Assembly: GCA_964541755.1 (NCBI GenBank)
Contig: CAZIRF010000002.1
Location: forward strand, 62,001-126,000
DNA: 64,000 bases
Origin: CAZIRF01 sp964541755
GTDB taxonomy: Bacteria; Spirochaetota; Spirochaetia; Treponematales; Breznakiellaceae
Reading direction: 5' to 3'
Made by a program: the position numbers and the translations under genes. Below the pieces are notes generated by a model. The model did not search any database, had not been told where the DNA came from, and saw only the letters and a list, made by a program, of their open reading frames with translations. This document shows, one piece after another, positions 17,863 to 26,596 of the stretch (within the stretch, counting starts at the first letter, position 1; each line of letters starts with the position of its first letter).

Positions 17863-18420
17863 ATGAAAGGAAACAGACCGTTCATTGACATCGGGACCAT
17901 TTTTGATGAGATCTTCGATGCAGCCAGAGAGTTCTCGGGTGAATTCCAGAAGAACTTCGACAACTTCAAGAGTTCACAACAAAAGGGTGATGGTTCAAAC
18001 ACCGACTTCGAACACAAAGGACCGTTTTGGGGTGCTCGAGACGAAGGGGTGGATTTCTATCCCGCATATTCGTATCCACCCATGAATGTATGGATGGGAC
18101 GCGATCGCCAGATGGTTTTCGAATTCGCCCTTGCCGGCTTTAGCGAGAAAAACATCAACCTCTCCTTTCAAGGAGACTACATGATTTTCTCTGCCAAATC
18201 CGACGTACAGGACAGCGATGAAGATCGCCGCTACTTCAAAAGGCGCCTCAAGTTCAAAGACATTGAACGCCAAAAGTACTACGTGCCGGCAGACAAGTTT
18301 GAACAGGAGCAGGTAAAGGCCGTCTTTACCAACGGCATACTGCGCATCAGCATCCCGCCCAAAGACGAAGTGGAAGCCAATGGCGGAATCAAAATAGAAA
18401 TAGTCAGCGAAGGGGAATAA
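17863..18420 (+). CDS. Hsp20/alpha-crystallin small heat shock protein
   Basis: 185 residues. A variable N-terminal region with Phe-rich segments (residues 1-65) precedes an alpha-crystallin domain of about 90 residues: MVFEFALAGFSEKNINLSFQ, RRYFKRRLKFKDIER and the conserved NGILRISIP near the C-terminus, which lacks a clear IXI tail except in the last residues. It acts as an ATP-independent holdase. AAGGAG six bases before the ATG at 17863 fixes the start, five codons after an in-frame ATG. A 16-bp stem terminator follows, so it is monocistronic. Confidence 0.93.
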   Translation: MKGNRPFIDIGTIFDEIFDAAREFSGEFQKNFDNFKSSQQKGDGSNTDFEHKGPFWGARDEGVDFYPAYSYPPMNVWMGRDRQMVFEFALAGFSEKNINLSFQGDYMIFSAKSDVQDSDEDRRYFKRRLKFKDIERQKYYVPADKFEQEQVKAVFTNGILRISIPPKDEVEANGGIKIEIVSEGE

Positions 18421-18456
18421 GCACCCCTCCCCTGATCCTGTTTTATACAGGAACAG

Positions 18457-18495
18457 CAAGGGCCCGCCCGGTATAACCGGGCGGGCCCTTGTTTT
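18457..18495 (+). terminator. Strong intrinsic terminator of hsp20
   Basis: Perfect 16-bp GC-rich stem (18457-18472 with 18476-18491), 3-base loop, followed by TTTTAT. Confidence 0.9.
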
Positions 18496-18508
18496 ATGCC
18501 GGACAAAG

Positions 18509-18530
18509 GGCGGAGCCGGGCGGCTCCGCC
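18509..18530 (-). terminator. Hairpin terminator downstream of hpf
   Basis: GGCGGAGCC pairs with GGCTCCGCC around a 4-base loop, eight bases past the hpf stop on the minus strand; followed by CTTTG, a weak U tract. Confidence 0.6.
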
Positions 18531-18537
18531 TCTTGTA

Positions 18538-18828
18538 TCAGTGCTTCTCCTTGATTTTTTCCTTTTCCTTGACAATTTTGGCTTCCAACTTGTCTATCAT
18601 TTTATCAATTGCGGGTAAAAGCTCGAAATCATGTTCTGATACATGAGTGGACAAACCCCAGCGGAAGTTGACCGTACACTCGGCCTTGAACTCTTTCTCC
18701 TTCGTAAACGTAAACAATAGATCAATTATCATATTCTCTGCATTCGGGATGCGTTCGATTTTTTTGTCCAGATACTCACGGGAATCATCCCGCAGCGAGA
18801 AATGTACTGCCTTCACTTCGATGTTCAT
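18538..18828 (-). CDS. hpf: Short ribosome hibernation promoting factor (HPF/RaiA family)
   Basis: 96 residues matching the ribosome-binding domain only (short form): NIEVKAVHFSLRDDSREYLDKKI at the N-terminus, a basic-acidic middle and a Lys/Glu-rich helix at the end. It binds 30S subunits to form or stabilise inactive 100S/70S ribosomes. GGAGG six bases before the ATG at 18828 defines the start. It lies downstream of rpoN, the rpoN-hpf order found widely in bacteria. Confidence 0.92.
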   Translation of the reverse strand: MNIEVKAVHFSLRDDSREYLDKKIERIPNAENMIIDLLFTFTKEKEFKAECTVNFRWGLSTHVSEHDFELLPAIDKMIDKLEAKIVKEKEKIKEKH

Positions 18829-18961
18829 GCTTCCTCCTCTTGTCGCGACTCTGCGCGTAAGAACACCGTTCACCCTCCGGTAAACGGAAACCGGTGCGAG
18901 CTACCACAGAAGCTCCATGGTACATCCAGTACGCGCCGATACAGCGCATCATTTACACAAT

Positions 18962-20344
18962 TCAACGGTTCTCGTCGGGCCCCCTGCGGGTATACGACGA
19001 ACCAAGAGACAACTCTTTACGATACTTGGCAACCGTCCTTCGAGCCAAGGGAATGCCCCGTTTGGCAAGAATATCGGTTATCGCCTGATCGGAAAACTTC
19101 TTGGTCTCATCGGCAATTATTTCCCGAATGATTTCCTTTACCCCTTCTTTGGAGTAGTGGGATCCGGACGATCCGGCCCCGCTTATCGAATTGGTAAAGA
19201 AGTGCCTAATCTCGTAAATTCCCCATTCTGTTTGTATATACTTGCCGTTGGCTATACGCGAAACCGTTGTCTCATGAACCCCGATTTCTCCGGCAATATC
19301 CTTGAGGGTAAGGGGCGCGAGGTGTTTGGGACCCTTCGCAAAAAATGCACGCTGGAACTCGACAATTGCCCTGCATACACGTAAAAGGGTGTGATTTCTT
19401 TGATTAACGGTACGGATAAACCAGCGCGCTTCCTTGATGTTCTCCCGTACAAAATCCCGTACAGGTTTGCCCTCGTGATCGGTACCCGACAGACGCATGA
19501 AAAAAGGATTTATACCCAAAACAGGTATCTCTTCATCATTCAAGATGATTATAAATTCCCCATCCCGATTCTGTACCTGGAGATCCGGCACGACATAGCG
19601 GGTATCACTGGTGTCAAATTGCCGCCCGGGAAAAGGTGACAGGGTCTTGAGAAAAGAAAGGCATTCACGAACAATGGATTCGGCAAGACCGGACACTTTC
19701 GCAATCTCTGCAACGCGCCCCGTCTCAAGGACCTCAAAATGCTCCTCGAGCAGCGAAATCAACGCCGAAGGCGCCTCCGGTGCAAGGCGTGATTGAACCA
19801 AAAGGGATTCGCGATAATCATGCACACAACAGCCGACAGGGTCCAAAGCCTGAATAAGAGACATGATCCGCAGGAGTTCCCGATGAGGGATACCGGACAA
19901 AACCAAAGCCGGGTCCTCTTCATGGAAACCGGCGTTATCCAGGTTTTGAATGAGCAATTCCCCACTTCGTCGGGTCTCGTCATCAATAGGCTGAAGTCGC
20001 CACTGCCAGAGCAAGTGCTCCTGCAGGGTTTCTGCCCGTGAAAGCACCCCTTCGATGAATTTCCGCTGTTCATCCGAATCTTCGTCAGACCCATGACGTA
20101 TTACCCCGGAGTCGGAACTCGCCTCAAACCAATCATCCGAATCCTCACGAGGTTTGTAATCATCGAGAGAGAGCATGGCCTTCTCTTCCAACACTTCCAG
20201 TGCCGGATTTTGCTCCAACTCTTCCTGTATGCGCTCCCGCAGCTCCACAAGCGGCATTGCCATCAGCTTTATGGACTGATACAGCTGCGGGTTCATTTTG
20301 AGTCGCTGTTCCTGGATGAAAGACTGTCGCTGTACCTGCAACAC
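18962..20344 (-). CDS. rpoN: RNA polymerase sigma-54 factor RpoN
   Basis: 460 residues with all three regions: the Gln/Leu-rich activator-interacting N-terminus (QRLKMNPQLYQSIKLMAMPLVELRERI), the core-binding domain, and the DNA-binding domain with the helix-turn-helix LTLKDIAGEIGVHETTVSRIANGKYIQT and the RpoN box ARRTVAKYRKEL. It directs transcription from -24/-12 promoters and needs AAA+ activators such as the NtrX at 58916-60286. Start: GTG at 20344, or the TTG one codon later, which is better spaced from AAGGAG. A TATACT -10 box lies about 20 bp upstream. Confidence 0.96.
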   Translation of the reverse strand: MLQVQRQSFIQEQRLKMNPQLYQSIKLMAMPLVELRERIQEELEQNPALEVLEEKAMLSLDDYKPREDSDDWFEASSDSGVIRHGSDEDSDEQRKFIEGVLSRAETLQEHLLWQWRLQPIDDETRRSGELLIQNLDNAGFHEEDPALVLSGIPHRELLRIMSLIQALDPVGCCVHDYRESLLVQSRLAPEAPSALISLLEEHFEVLETGRVAEIAKVSGLAESIVRECLSFLKTLSPFPGRQFDTSDTRYVVPDLQVQNRDGEFIIILNDEEIPVLGINPFFMRLSGTDHEGKPVRDFVRENIKEARWFIRTVNQRNHTLLRVCRAIVEFQRAFFAKGPKHLAPLTLKDIAGEIGVHETTVSRIANGKYIQTEWGIYEIRHFFTNSISGAGSSGSHYSKEGVKEIIREIIADETKKFSDQAITDILAKRGIPLARRTVAKYRKELSLGSSYTRRGPDENR

Positions 20345-20463
20345 CTGCTCCTTGCCTGCAGTATACCCCGGAAACGGCGTACCGTGAACTCTCGATACAG
20401 CCTTTCAAAAGGCCGTACTTCAACTATTGGAGCTCATGGACAGTTTGTCAAACGTCCCGGGTG

Positions 20464-20493
20464 TTGACCGCGTTCACCCCGCTGCCCTATAGT
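20464..20493 (+). promoter_or_regulatory. Sigma-70-type promoter of the DUF1015 gene
   Basis: TTGACC (20464-20469), 18-bp spacer, TATAGT (20488-20493). It gives a leader of about 14 nt with AAGGAG at 20502-20507, a conventional arrangement. Confidence 0.65.
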
Positions 20494-20513
20494 CTTGAGG
20501 CAAGGAGTACCGC

Positions 20514-21848
20514 GTGAACAATTTGGAAACGAGCCTTGCCAACTGCGGCACAAAAGTGCCACAGATTCTTTTACCAAAAGAAGATATAGATCTTACAGCT
20601 TGGACGGTTATAGCTTGTGATCAATATACACAGGATGAAGCCTACTGGCAAAATGTTGACAAGAATACCGCCGGAAAACCATCCACCCGCCACTTCATAT
20701 TTCCCGAGATACACCTAGAAAAACCTGGCCGCGAAGAAAGGATACAGACGATTCACCAAGCCATGAATGACGCTCGAAAAAATGCCCTGTTTCGCGAAGC
20801 AGTACCTGGTTTCATGTATATCGAGCGCGACACCCCCTGGCAAAACGGCCGAAAAGGCCTGGTCGTGGCGGTGGACCTTGAAACCTACGACTGGCACCCC
20901 GCGGCCCGGCCCCTCATCCGCGCCACGGAAGGTACCGTTGCCGACCGCATTCCCCCCCGCATGGAAATTCGCAGGGGCGCTCCCATAGAATCCCCCCATA
21001 TCATTCTGCTTGTGGATGACGAAGAAGACCTGCTCTTCAAGGCCGCTCAAGCAGCAATATGCCGTGAAGCCCCATCCTACAGGGTCTCCTTGCAAGCGGA
21101 ATCAGGGAGTCTTTCCGGCTGGGCCATTAGCGAGGAGCCATCCTTAATGGCCATTGCCGCTGCATTGGAAACCCTCAAAGCGCGCGCACAGACCCGCTAT
21201 GGCACCAATGACACGACACCTTTCCTCTATGCTGTCGGTGACGGGAACCACTCTCTGGCAACCGCCAAAGCCGTCTGGGATGAATACAAGGCCGCAAACA
21301 GCACAGACCCCGCAATCATGGAGCATGCCTCTCGCTGGGCACTCGTGGAAATCGAGAATATCTACGATAACGCAATTGCCTTTGAACCCATTCACCGCGC
21401 TCTCTTCAATACTTCAATAGAGGAAGTCCTCACGGCAATGGCTGCCCTTCCCGGCTTCAAAACAAAAAAAATGGAAACCCCGGCACAACTGGCTGCCCTT
21501 GTAGAAGATGAGGGGCTCTCCACCATTCGCTATGGCCTCTTTGACGGTAAAGATTCAATACTGATAGAAACACAGGCGCACGGGGTGTCCACAGAGCCTC
21601 TTCAAGGGCTTCTCGATGATTTTGTTGCCGCCGGTAAGGGGCGCGGTATTGATTACCTCCATGGCACCGAGGAAACCCTTACCGTTGCACGCAGACCGGC
21701 AGCAGTGGGTATCTTGCTTCCGCCAATCGGCAAGGCAGACCTCTTCATGACGGTAGCCAAAACCGGCCCGCTCCCGCGCAAGAGTTTTTCCATGGGAGAA
21801 GCGGCAGAAAAGCGCTTCTATCTTGAATGTCGCGAGCTTTTCGTATAA
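20514..21848 (+). CDS. DUF1015 family protein
   Basis: 444 residues, GTG start with AAGGAG seven bases upstream. The family hallmarks are an N-terminal region around CDQYTQDEAYW and the central AVGDGNHSLATAKAVWDE, resembling the GDGxHR motif of ParB/SerK-type nucleotide-binding folds. The family is widespread in anaerobes; a sugar- or amino-acid-kinase-like activity has been proposed for relatives but is not established. Divergent from rpoN. No signal peptide, so cytosolic. Confidence 0.85.
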   Translation: MNNLETSLANCGTKVPQILLPKEDIDLTAWTVIACDQYTQDEAYWQNVDKNTAGKPSTRHFIFPEIHLEKPGREERIQTIHQAMNDARKNALFREAVPGFMYIERDTPWQNGRKGLVVAVDLETYDWHPAARPLIRATEGTVADRIPPRMEIRRGAPIESPHIILLVDDEEDLLFKAAQAAICREAPSYRVSLQAESGSLSGWAISEEPSLMAIAAALETLKARAQTRYGTNDTTPFLYAVGDGNHSLATAKAVWDEYKAANSTDPAIMEHASRWALVEIENIYDNAIAFEPIHRALFNTSIEEVLTAMAALPGFKTKKMETPAQLAALVEDEGLSTIRYGLFDGKDSILIETQAHGVSTEPLQGLLDDFVAAGKGRGIDYLHGTEETLTVARRPAAVGILLPPIGKADLFMTVAKTGPLPRKSFSMGEAAEKRFYLECRELFV

Positions 21849-21858
21849 TATGCCAAAA

Positions 21859-21880
21859 GGCGGGTGCGAGAGCATCCGCC
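21859..21880 (+). terminator. Hairpin between the DUF1015 gene and tRNA-Leu
   Basis: GGCGGGTGC and GCATCCGCC form a 9-bp stem with one G-U pair around a GAGA loop. No U tract follows, so it may be a weak terminator or processing structure ahead of the tRNA. Confidence 0.4.
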
Positions 21881-21884
21881 ACCA

Positions 21885-21967
21885 GCCGGCGTGGTGAAAT
21901 GGCAGACACGGTGGACTCAAAATCCACTGCCCTCACAGGCGTATGAGTTCAAGTCTCATCGCCGGCA
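21885..21967 (+). tRNA. tRNA-Leu (anticodon CAA)
   Basis: The acceptor stem GCCGGCG pairs with CGCCGGC; the anticodon stem GTGGA/TCCAC encloses loop CTCAAAA, giving anticodon CAA. A long class II variable arm and T-loop TTCAAGT are present. 83 nt without an encoded CCA. Its 3' end abuts the stop of the HATPase gene on the opposite strand. Confidence 0.95.
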
Positions 21968-22429
21968 TCAAGTATCAGATTTGTTCTCTTGATCCTTCAA
22001 TCGCACTGTAATTTTCTTGATTATCCCCGTCGATACATTAATTTCTGCCCCAAGAGACGTACACATTACCAAGCCCAGGCCTCGATAACGATCCGAAAGA
22101 TCGGAATAACGCAACGCTCGATGACGCAACTGAGTCTTTGTAGCTGTCTGACGCGCCTCGAGGGTTGTTACAAATTGGGAAAAATTGGAAGAAACATAAA
22201 AGAGTTCTATCGCAAGTACAGGACCGTAACACAGACGGATAAAAACCAAGGGAGGAAACACACCCCGTGCATGCTCCACGAAGTTGTCGAAGAGTTCCGG
22301 CAAGATAATCTTGACCTTGTTTACCAACCCGCTTCGACAGTCATGTAACGTTTCGTCCATGAAGCGCTCGAGGCGATAAATCTCTGTCTTGCACTTCCAC
22401 AGGATGACAGAGGCACAAGAGCCTCTCAT
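21968..22429 (-). CDS. RsbW-like HATPase with a degenerate ATP site
   Basis: 153 residues from an ATG five bases after the STAS gene stop. It resembles anti-sigma-factor serine kinases: N box PELFDNFVEHA keeps the Glu, Asn and His, and G2 reads DRYRGLGLVM. The G1 box, normally DxGxGF, is replaced by YVSSNFSQF, so the Asp that contacts adenine is missing and ATP binding is doubtful. It may instead be a docking partner for the STAS protein. It is last in an operon with two PP2C phosphatases and the STAS protein. An upstream frame extension overlapping the STAS gene is not favoured. Confidence 0.75.
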   Translation of the reverse strand: MRGSCASVILWKCKTEIYRLERFMDETLHDCRSGLVNKVKIILPELFDNFVEHARGVFPPLVFIRLCYGPVLAIELFYVSSNFSQFVTTLEARQTATKTQLRHRALRYSDLSDRYRGLGLVMCTSLGAEINVSTGIIKKITVRLKDQENKSDT

Positions 22430-22433
22430 GGCC

Positions 22434-22760
22434 TTACATGACCTCGCCAACCGTCCGGATAATGGGGAATGCATCCTGGAAGCCGGTCGATTCAATAGCC
22501 AGACGAACTATCTCGCTGGGAGACATAATGTAGAGCTTGTGATCGGTTTGCTCACCATCCTCTACCGCAGACATGAGAACCCCAAGCCCGGAAGATGAAA
22601 GATTGGTAACACGAGACATATCGAGAATAACATTCGTCGCCTTTATGAGTGAATACACCTTCTGTTGGAAATCGGTATAGGTATAGGAATTGACCGTACC
22701 CATAACCTCAAGCAACACATAGCCGTCACCCTTCCGCTCGGTAATGTTCAAATTGTCCAT
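22434..22760 (-). CDS. STAS-domain anti-sigma factor antagonist
   Basis: 108 residues, a single STAS domain. The conserved loop NLSSSGLGVLMSA (residues 54-66) contains the Ser that is phosphorylated in SpoIIAA/RsbV homologues. In a partner switch the unphosphorylated form binds the HATPase protein and PP2C phosphatases regenerate it; both partner types flank this gene. It starts 12 bp after the upstream phosphatase gene (PP2C with nine membrane segments). No sigma factor gene is nearby. Confidence 0.9.
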   Translation of the reverse strand: MDNLNITERKGDGYVLLEVMGTVNSYTYTDFQQKVYSLIKATNVILDMSRVTNLSSSGLGVLMSAVEDGEQTDHKLYIMSPSEIVRLAIESTGFQDAFPIIRTVGEVM

Positions 22761-22771
22761 AACAACTTCTC

Positions 22772-25033
22772 CTAGATGAATTTTACCGCAAGTATGGTGA
22801 TGTCATCAGACAACTCTTGCTGTATGAACTCTTCAACACTCTCGGACAGGAAGCGCACAATACGTTCCGCTGTCTGAGACCGGTTTTCTATCAGATTGGC
22901 TTGGATTCGTTCTTTGCCAAAGCGAGCCCCGCGAATCGACTCTGCATCGGTGAGGCCGTCTGTCGTCATAAGCAGGATATCCCCACTCTTGAAAACTGCC
23001 TTACGGATATTGACATGGGGCTCAATGTTTTTTACAAAACCAAGAACCTTTCCCGCTCCCTGTATTTCCACCGGATTATTGTATGAAGAGGAAAGGAGGA
23101 ACATTGCTGGAACCCCACAGTTGATATAGAAGAGCGTCTTGGATGAAAAATCCATAATGCCAAAGATACCGGCAAAAAAAGTGCCACGGGGAAGATTCTC
23201 TTTGATGAATCCATTTACATTGACAACCAGTCGTTTGAAATCCTTTGTCTCACGTAAAAACGTCCTGATTACCGACTTGAGTATGACCATCGACATACTT
23301 GCATTGAGGCCCTTGCCGGAAACATCACCCAAAATAATGATGTAGCGATCCTTTGATATCCTGATAAAATCAAGGAAGTCCCCACCCAACTTGCGCGCCG
23401 ATCGTGTCATGTATGAAAGATCCACCGACGGGTATTCTACCCGGTCAATATTCTCCTGTATAGACTGGATGATCTGATCCGAATACTCAAGCTCGCGGTC
23501 GACCGTGGTAACGAGCGATTCCTGCGCAACGTTTTTGAAGTAATACGAAACGACGAAAAGCTTCCCATAAAGACGGGAAATAACCGAAAAATCGTAATCG
23601 GTAAAATCAGATCCGGTTCTCTTTGCACCCAAAATAAGAGCGCCAATGATGGAACGCCCCTCGCGCAGAATAATCAAGAGGTCACCATCAAAGCGATCCA
23701 GTATTTCCAGGAGATCACCTTTGACATCGTGGTACTCGTAATTGGTTACCAACTCCGTTTTCAATATTACGGAGACATCATCATTGAGCAAAAACTCTAT
23801 ACAGGGAGCTCGATGATCAAAGGTCTCTGACAAGCCATTGGTTGACCCGATATTGACCAACTCGCCTTTGTTGTTTTCGACGAGAAGATTTACCGAAGTA
23901 CAGTCAATGTAATCGCGCAAGAGGGAAAGAAAACGATCGATAACCTGATCACGCCCCAAAGAAAAGTCGATAGCCGAAAGCTGTTCCTCGAGGGCATCGC
24001 CATAGGCATTCCCACTACGCAGGAAGCCCTCGAATCGCCTTCGGATAATGGTCGCCAGCAACATGGCCCCGGAAAAAACGAGGAGGGAAATGATGACGGC
24101 AAGAACAGAACTTATTGCATAAAGCGGAGACCAAACAAGTGCGATAACGGCGCCAGAGGCCACGCCCAGAATACCGCCATAGACGATGAAAGAGAATGCA
24201 GTTTTCAATACTTCGCGTACCGCAAAAATGCGGGTAATACTCATACTGTATGAGAAGGCCATTATAAGTGCCAGTGGAGCAAGAGGGAGGAAATTCCATA
24301 CCCAGTATTGATGGAAGCGAATCGGCAAATCTATGGACATGACATACCAGAACCCGGCAGCCAAGACGAGGGCAACAGCGGCCACTGCTACCTGAAGACG
24401 ATATATCTTGCTGGTAAAAAAGAGACGTCGAATAAACAAGACGAGCGCAGACAGGACAAAAGACAGGGCAATGCCCGCATTGAAAAAGAGATAAAGAGGC
24501 CCTGCCGCAACACTCGTTCTCCCCGTCTCTCCAATCGATTCTTCAAATCCAAAAAGCGAAAGCTTGACAACCCGGTTAAATGCCCGGGCCCAAAAGCCAA
24601 CCGATTCAGCAATATCCCCATCACCGGGAACTGCAGTTGTGTAGTACCCCCCCGAAAACACGAACACCATGGCACCAAGCCCTATGACAAGAGCGACAAT
24701 CCAGGGAATCCGCCCCCACTTAATCGGGTAAGGAAACGAAAACGCGAGAAACAGGAGAAATACCGGTGCCACAAGAGAGAAAACCGCCGCCATACGCGCA
24801 AAGAAGAGGGCTATGACAGGCGTTCCAACCTCCATTGTAAAAACCAGGGTCTCGGGACTTCCTCCAGACGATTCAACAGCAGCAAAGGCCATTCCCAAAG
24901 CCACAAGAGCGAAAAATTCGGTGAAAACAAAGAGAAGAAAGGAGTTTTCACCATCGGTGGATTTGTAGCGCACCTTGAAGCCATAGCGGAGTAAAAATAC
25001 AAACAGGAAGAGATTGAACAGGGATAGGATCAT
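22772..25033 (-). CDS. Polytopic membrane PP2C (SpoIIE-type) phosphatase with GAF-like domain
   Basis: 753 residues. About nine membrane segments fill residues 1-340, followed by a GAF-like sensor region (about 370-500: DCTSVNLLVENNKGELVNIG ... GALILGAKRTG), and a C-terminal SpoIIE/RsbU phosphatase with metal sites GGDFLDF, GDVSGKGL, TTDGLTDAE and LSDDITIL. Likely dephosphorylates the STAS protein encoded next, in response to a membrane or intracellular signal. AGGAG seven bases before the ATG at 25033, one base after the previous stop overlap zone, defines the start. Confidence 0.92.
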   Translation of the reverse strand: MILSLFNLFLFVFLLRYGFKVRYKSTDGENSFLLFVFTEFFALVALGMAFAAVESSGGSPETLVFTMEVGTPVIALFFARMAAVFSLVAPVFLLFLAFSFPYPIKWGRIPWIVALVIGLGAMVFVFSGGYYTTAVPGDGDIAESVGFWARAFNRVVKLSLFGFEESIGETGRTSVAAGPLYLFFNAGIALSFVLSALVLFIRRLFFTSKIYRLQVAVAAVALVLAAGFWYVMSIDLPIRFHQYWVWNFLPLAPLALIMAFSYSMSITRIFAVREVLKTAFSFIVYGGILGVASGAVIALVWSPLYAISSVLAVIISLLVFSGAMLLATIIRRRFEGFLRSGNAYGDALEEQLSAIDFSLGRDQVIDRFLSLLRDYIDCTSVNLLVENNKGELVNIGSTNGLSETFDHRAPCIEFLLNDDVSVILKTELVTNYEYHDVKGDLLEILDRFDGDLLIILREGRSIIGALILGAKRTGSDFTDYDFSVISRLYGKLFVVSYYFKNVAQESLVTTVDRELEYSDQIIQSIQENIDRVEYPSVDLSYMTRSARKLGGDFLDFIRISKDRYIIILGDVSGKGLNASMSMVILKSVIRTFLRETKDFKRLVVNVNGFIKENLPRGTFFAGIFGIMDFSSKTLFYINCGVPAMFLLSSSYNNPVEIQGAGKVLGFVKNIEPHVNIRKAVFKSGDILLMTTDGLTDAESIRGARFGKERIQANLIENRSQTAERIVRFLSESVEEFIQQELSDDITILAVKFI

Positions 25034-25037
25034 CAGC

Positions 25038-26417
25038 TCACTCCTGTACCTTGGCGGCCAGCATGGTAACGTCATCGCGCAAGTGAGAGCCCTCTGCATG
25101 GCTCATTACCAGATTGGCGATGCCATCCACGAACTGGTCAACCGGCTTTTCTGATTCAGTCAAAATGAAATCGACCCACTTTTCGGTATCACCGAGCATT
25201 TCGCCCTCTGCGTTTGCAACTTCGGATACCCCGTCGGAGGCCATCAGAATGGTATCCCCGGGGAAAAGCTTTGCCTCGCTCACATTGACTTCATCGATGT
25301 CGAGAATACCAATCAAACTGCAATTCGAAGTAAGGTAGCGTATCTGCCGTCCCGCCCGGGTCTCCGATATAATGAGGGGATCGGCCATGGAGGCATTAAC
25401 GTAGGTAATGGTTCTCTCTTTCATATTTACAATACCGATAAATATGACAGTGTATTTGTCTTGAAGACGCATTCCCTTGATAGCAGAATCGATACTGCGA
25501 ATCATTGTGACAAGATCAGTCTTGTGCTCGAGAATACGAACCGTATTTACAACGATACCCATAACGAGTGCCGCAGCAAGCCCCTTTCCCGACACATCAC
25601 CCAAAAGGAGCAGGGTGCGATCTTCATCAATGGGAAGCACATCATAGTAGTCACCAGATACGTTAACCAGAGGACGAAAATAGGCTGCCAAGGTAAGACC
25701 AGGCACATCCGGCATTCGTTTTGGCAGAAATGACTTCTGGGTCTCTGCCACCATATTCCACTCTTTGGAAACAGCGGCAATAGCGTACATTTTCTCGATT
25801 GTCTCGTTACGATGAATGAAGGCTTTGAATTCCGCCCCAAGATCCTGAAAAACCTCCGGCTCCATAATACGCGCAAAACGCATGAAAAAATACACATGCA
25901 AATTTTCATGAACGACAAAAAACCCGCGTTGCTGGCGGTGATCTGAAACCAAGTCCATCTTTTCATCAAAGAAAAAGACCCCGTTTCGCCACTTGTCATA
26001 GTGGCGAACTATCTCATTGAAAACAGCAGGATCGGTTCCCAAAATGCCGGGACTGTTGTACACGGTATAGTGGCGATCCATGTCGACCATCATGACGGTA
26101 CAGTCTGCCGTAGTCTCGAGGATCTCGCGAAAGGCCCGTATCAGATCGTTTGTGGTAAAACAAAACCGAAGGCGGTCTACAAAAGCAGAAAGAACCCGGG
26201 TATCACCGCGGATAAAGGCCCGCTGATATAAAAGCTGGTCTATCCTGCGAAAGACAAAATTGATCATGAATACGGACCCGACAAAGAGAATGCCGGCAAG
26301 AGCAAACTGACCCCCGAAGGGCAACTCGTTTGCCACCACACTCAGGAGAACAACAAAGAGAATAGCGGCAATGCCTGATACTGCCAGATAAGCGATCTTG
26401 CGTGAATTTCGATACAT
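25038..26417 (-). CDS. Membrane PP2C (SpoIIE-type) phosphatase
   Basis: 459 residues. Two N-terminal membrane segments (about 8-30 and 36-56), a central GAF/PAS-like region (about 75-200) and a C-terminal SpoIIE phosphatase with GDYYDVLPI, GDVSGKGLAAALVM, ASDGVSEV and RDDVTMLA. First gene of the partner-switch operon (two phosphatases, STAS, HATPase). Two phosphatases for one STAS protein implies two separate inputs. Preceded by a good sigma-70-type promoter. Confidence 0.92.
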   Translation of the reverse strand: MYRNSRKIAYLAVSGIAAILFVVLLSVVANELPFGGQFALAGILFVGSVFMINFVFRRIDQLLYQRAFIRGDTRVLSAFVDRLRFCFTTNDLIRAFREILETTADCTVMMVDMDRHYTVYNSPGILGTDPAVFNEIVRHYDKWRNGVFFFDEKMDLVSDHRQQRGFFVVHENLHVYFFMRFARIMEPEVFQDLGAEFKAFIHRNETIEKMYAIAAVSKEWNMVAETQKSFLPKRMPDVPGLTLAAYFRPLVNVSGDYYDVLPIDEDRTLLLLGDVSGKGLAAALVMGIVVNTVRILEHKTDLVTMIRSIDSAIKGMRLQDKYTVIFIGIVNMKERTITYVNASMADPLIISETRAGRQIRYLTSNCSLIGILDIDEVNVSEAKLFPGDTILMASDGVSEVANAEGEMLGDTEKWVDFILTESEKPVDQFVDGIANLVMSHAEGSHLRDDVTMLAAKVQE

Positions 26418-26436
26418 TGATTCGAGACCTCATATC

Positions 26437-26465
26437 TTTATACGGTTGAATTCGCATTATGTCAA
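26437..26465 (-). promoter_or_regulatory. Sigma-70-type promoter of the partner-switch operon
   Basis: TTGACA (26465-26460), 17-bp spacer, TATAAA (26442-26437). Leader of about 13 nt with an AGG ahead of the ATG at 26417. Confidence 0.75.
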
Positions 26466-26522
26466 TTTTTGATTGCACGACAGGATATGGAAATATGATT
26501 CATATCCCCACGATAAACCCAT

Positions 26523-26550
26523 AAAAAAGGGCCCCCTCAAACAGGGACCC
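26523..26550 (-). terminator. Intrinsic terminator of grpE-dnaK-dnaJ
   Basis: On the minus strand GGGTCCCT pairs with AGGGGGCCC (one bulge, one G-U) and is followed by six T. It lies 46 bp past the dnaJ stop. Confidence 0.75.
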
Positions 26551-26596
26551 CACACACAGTATGTATGGAAACAAACACACTACATGAAGCGTTTGC

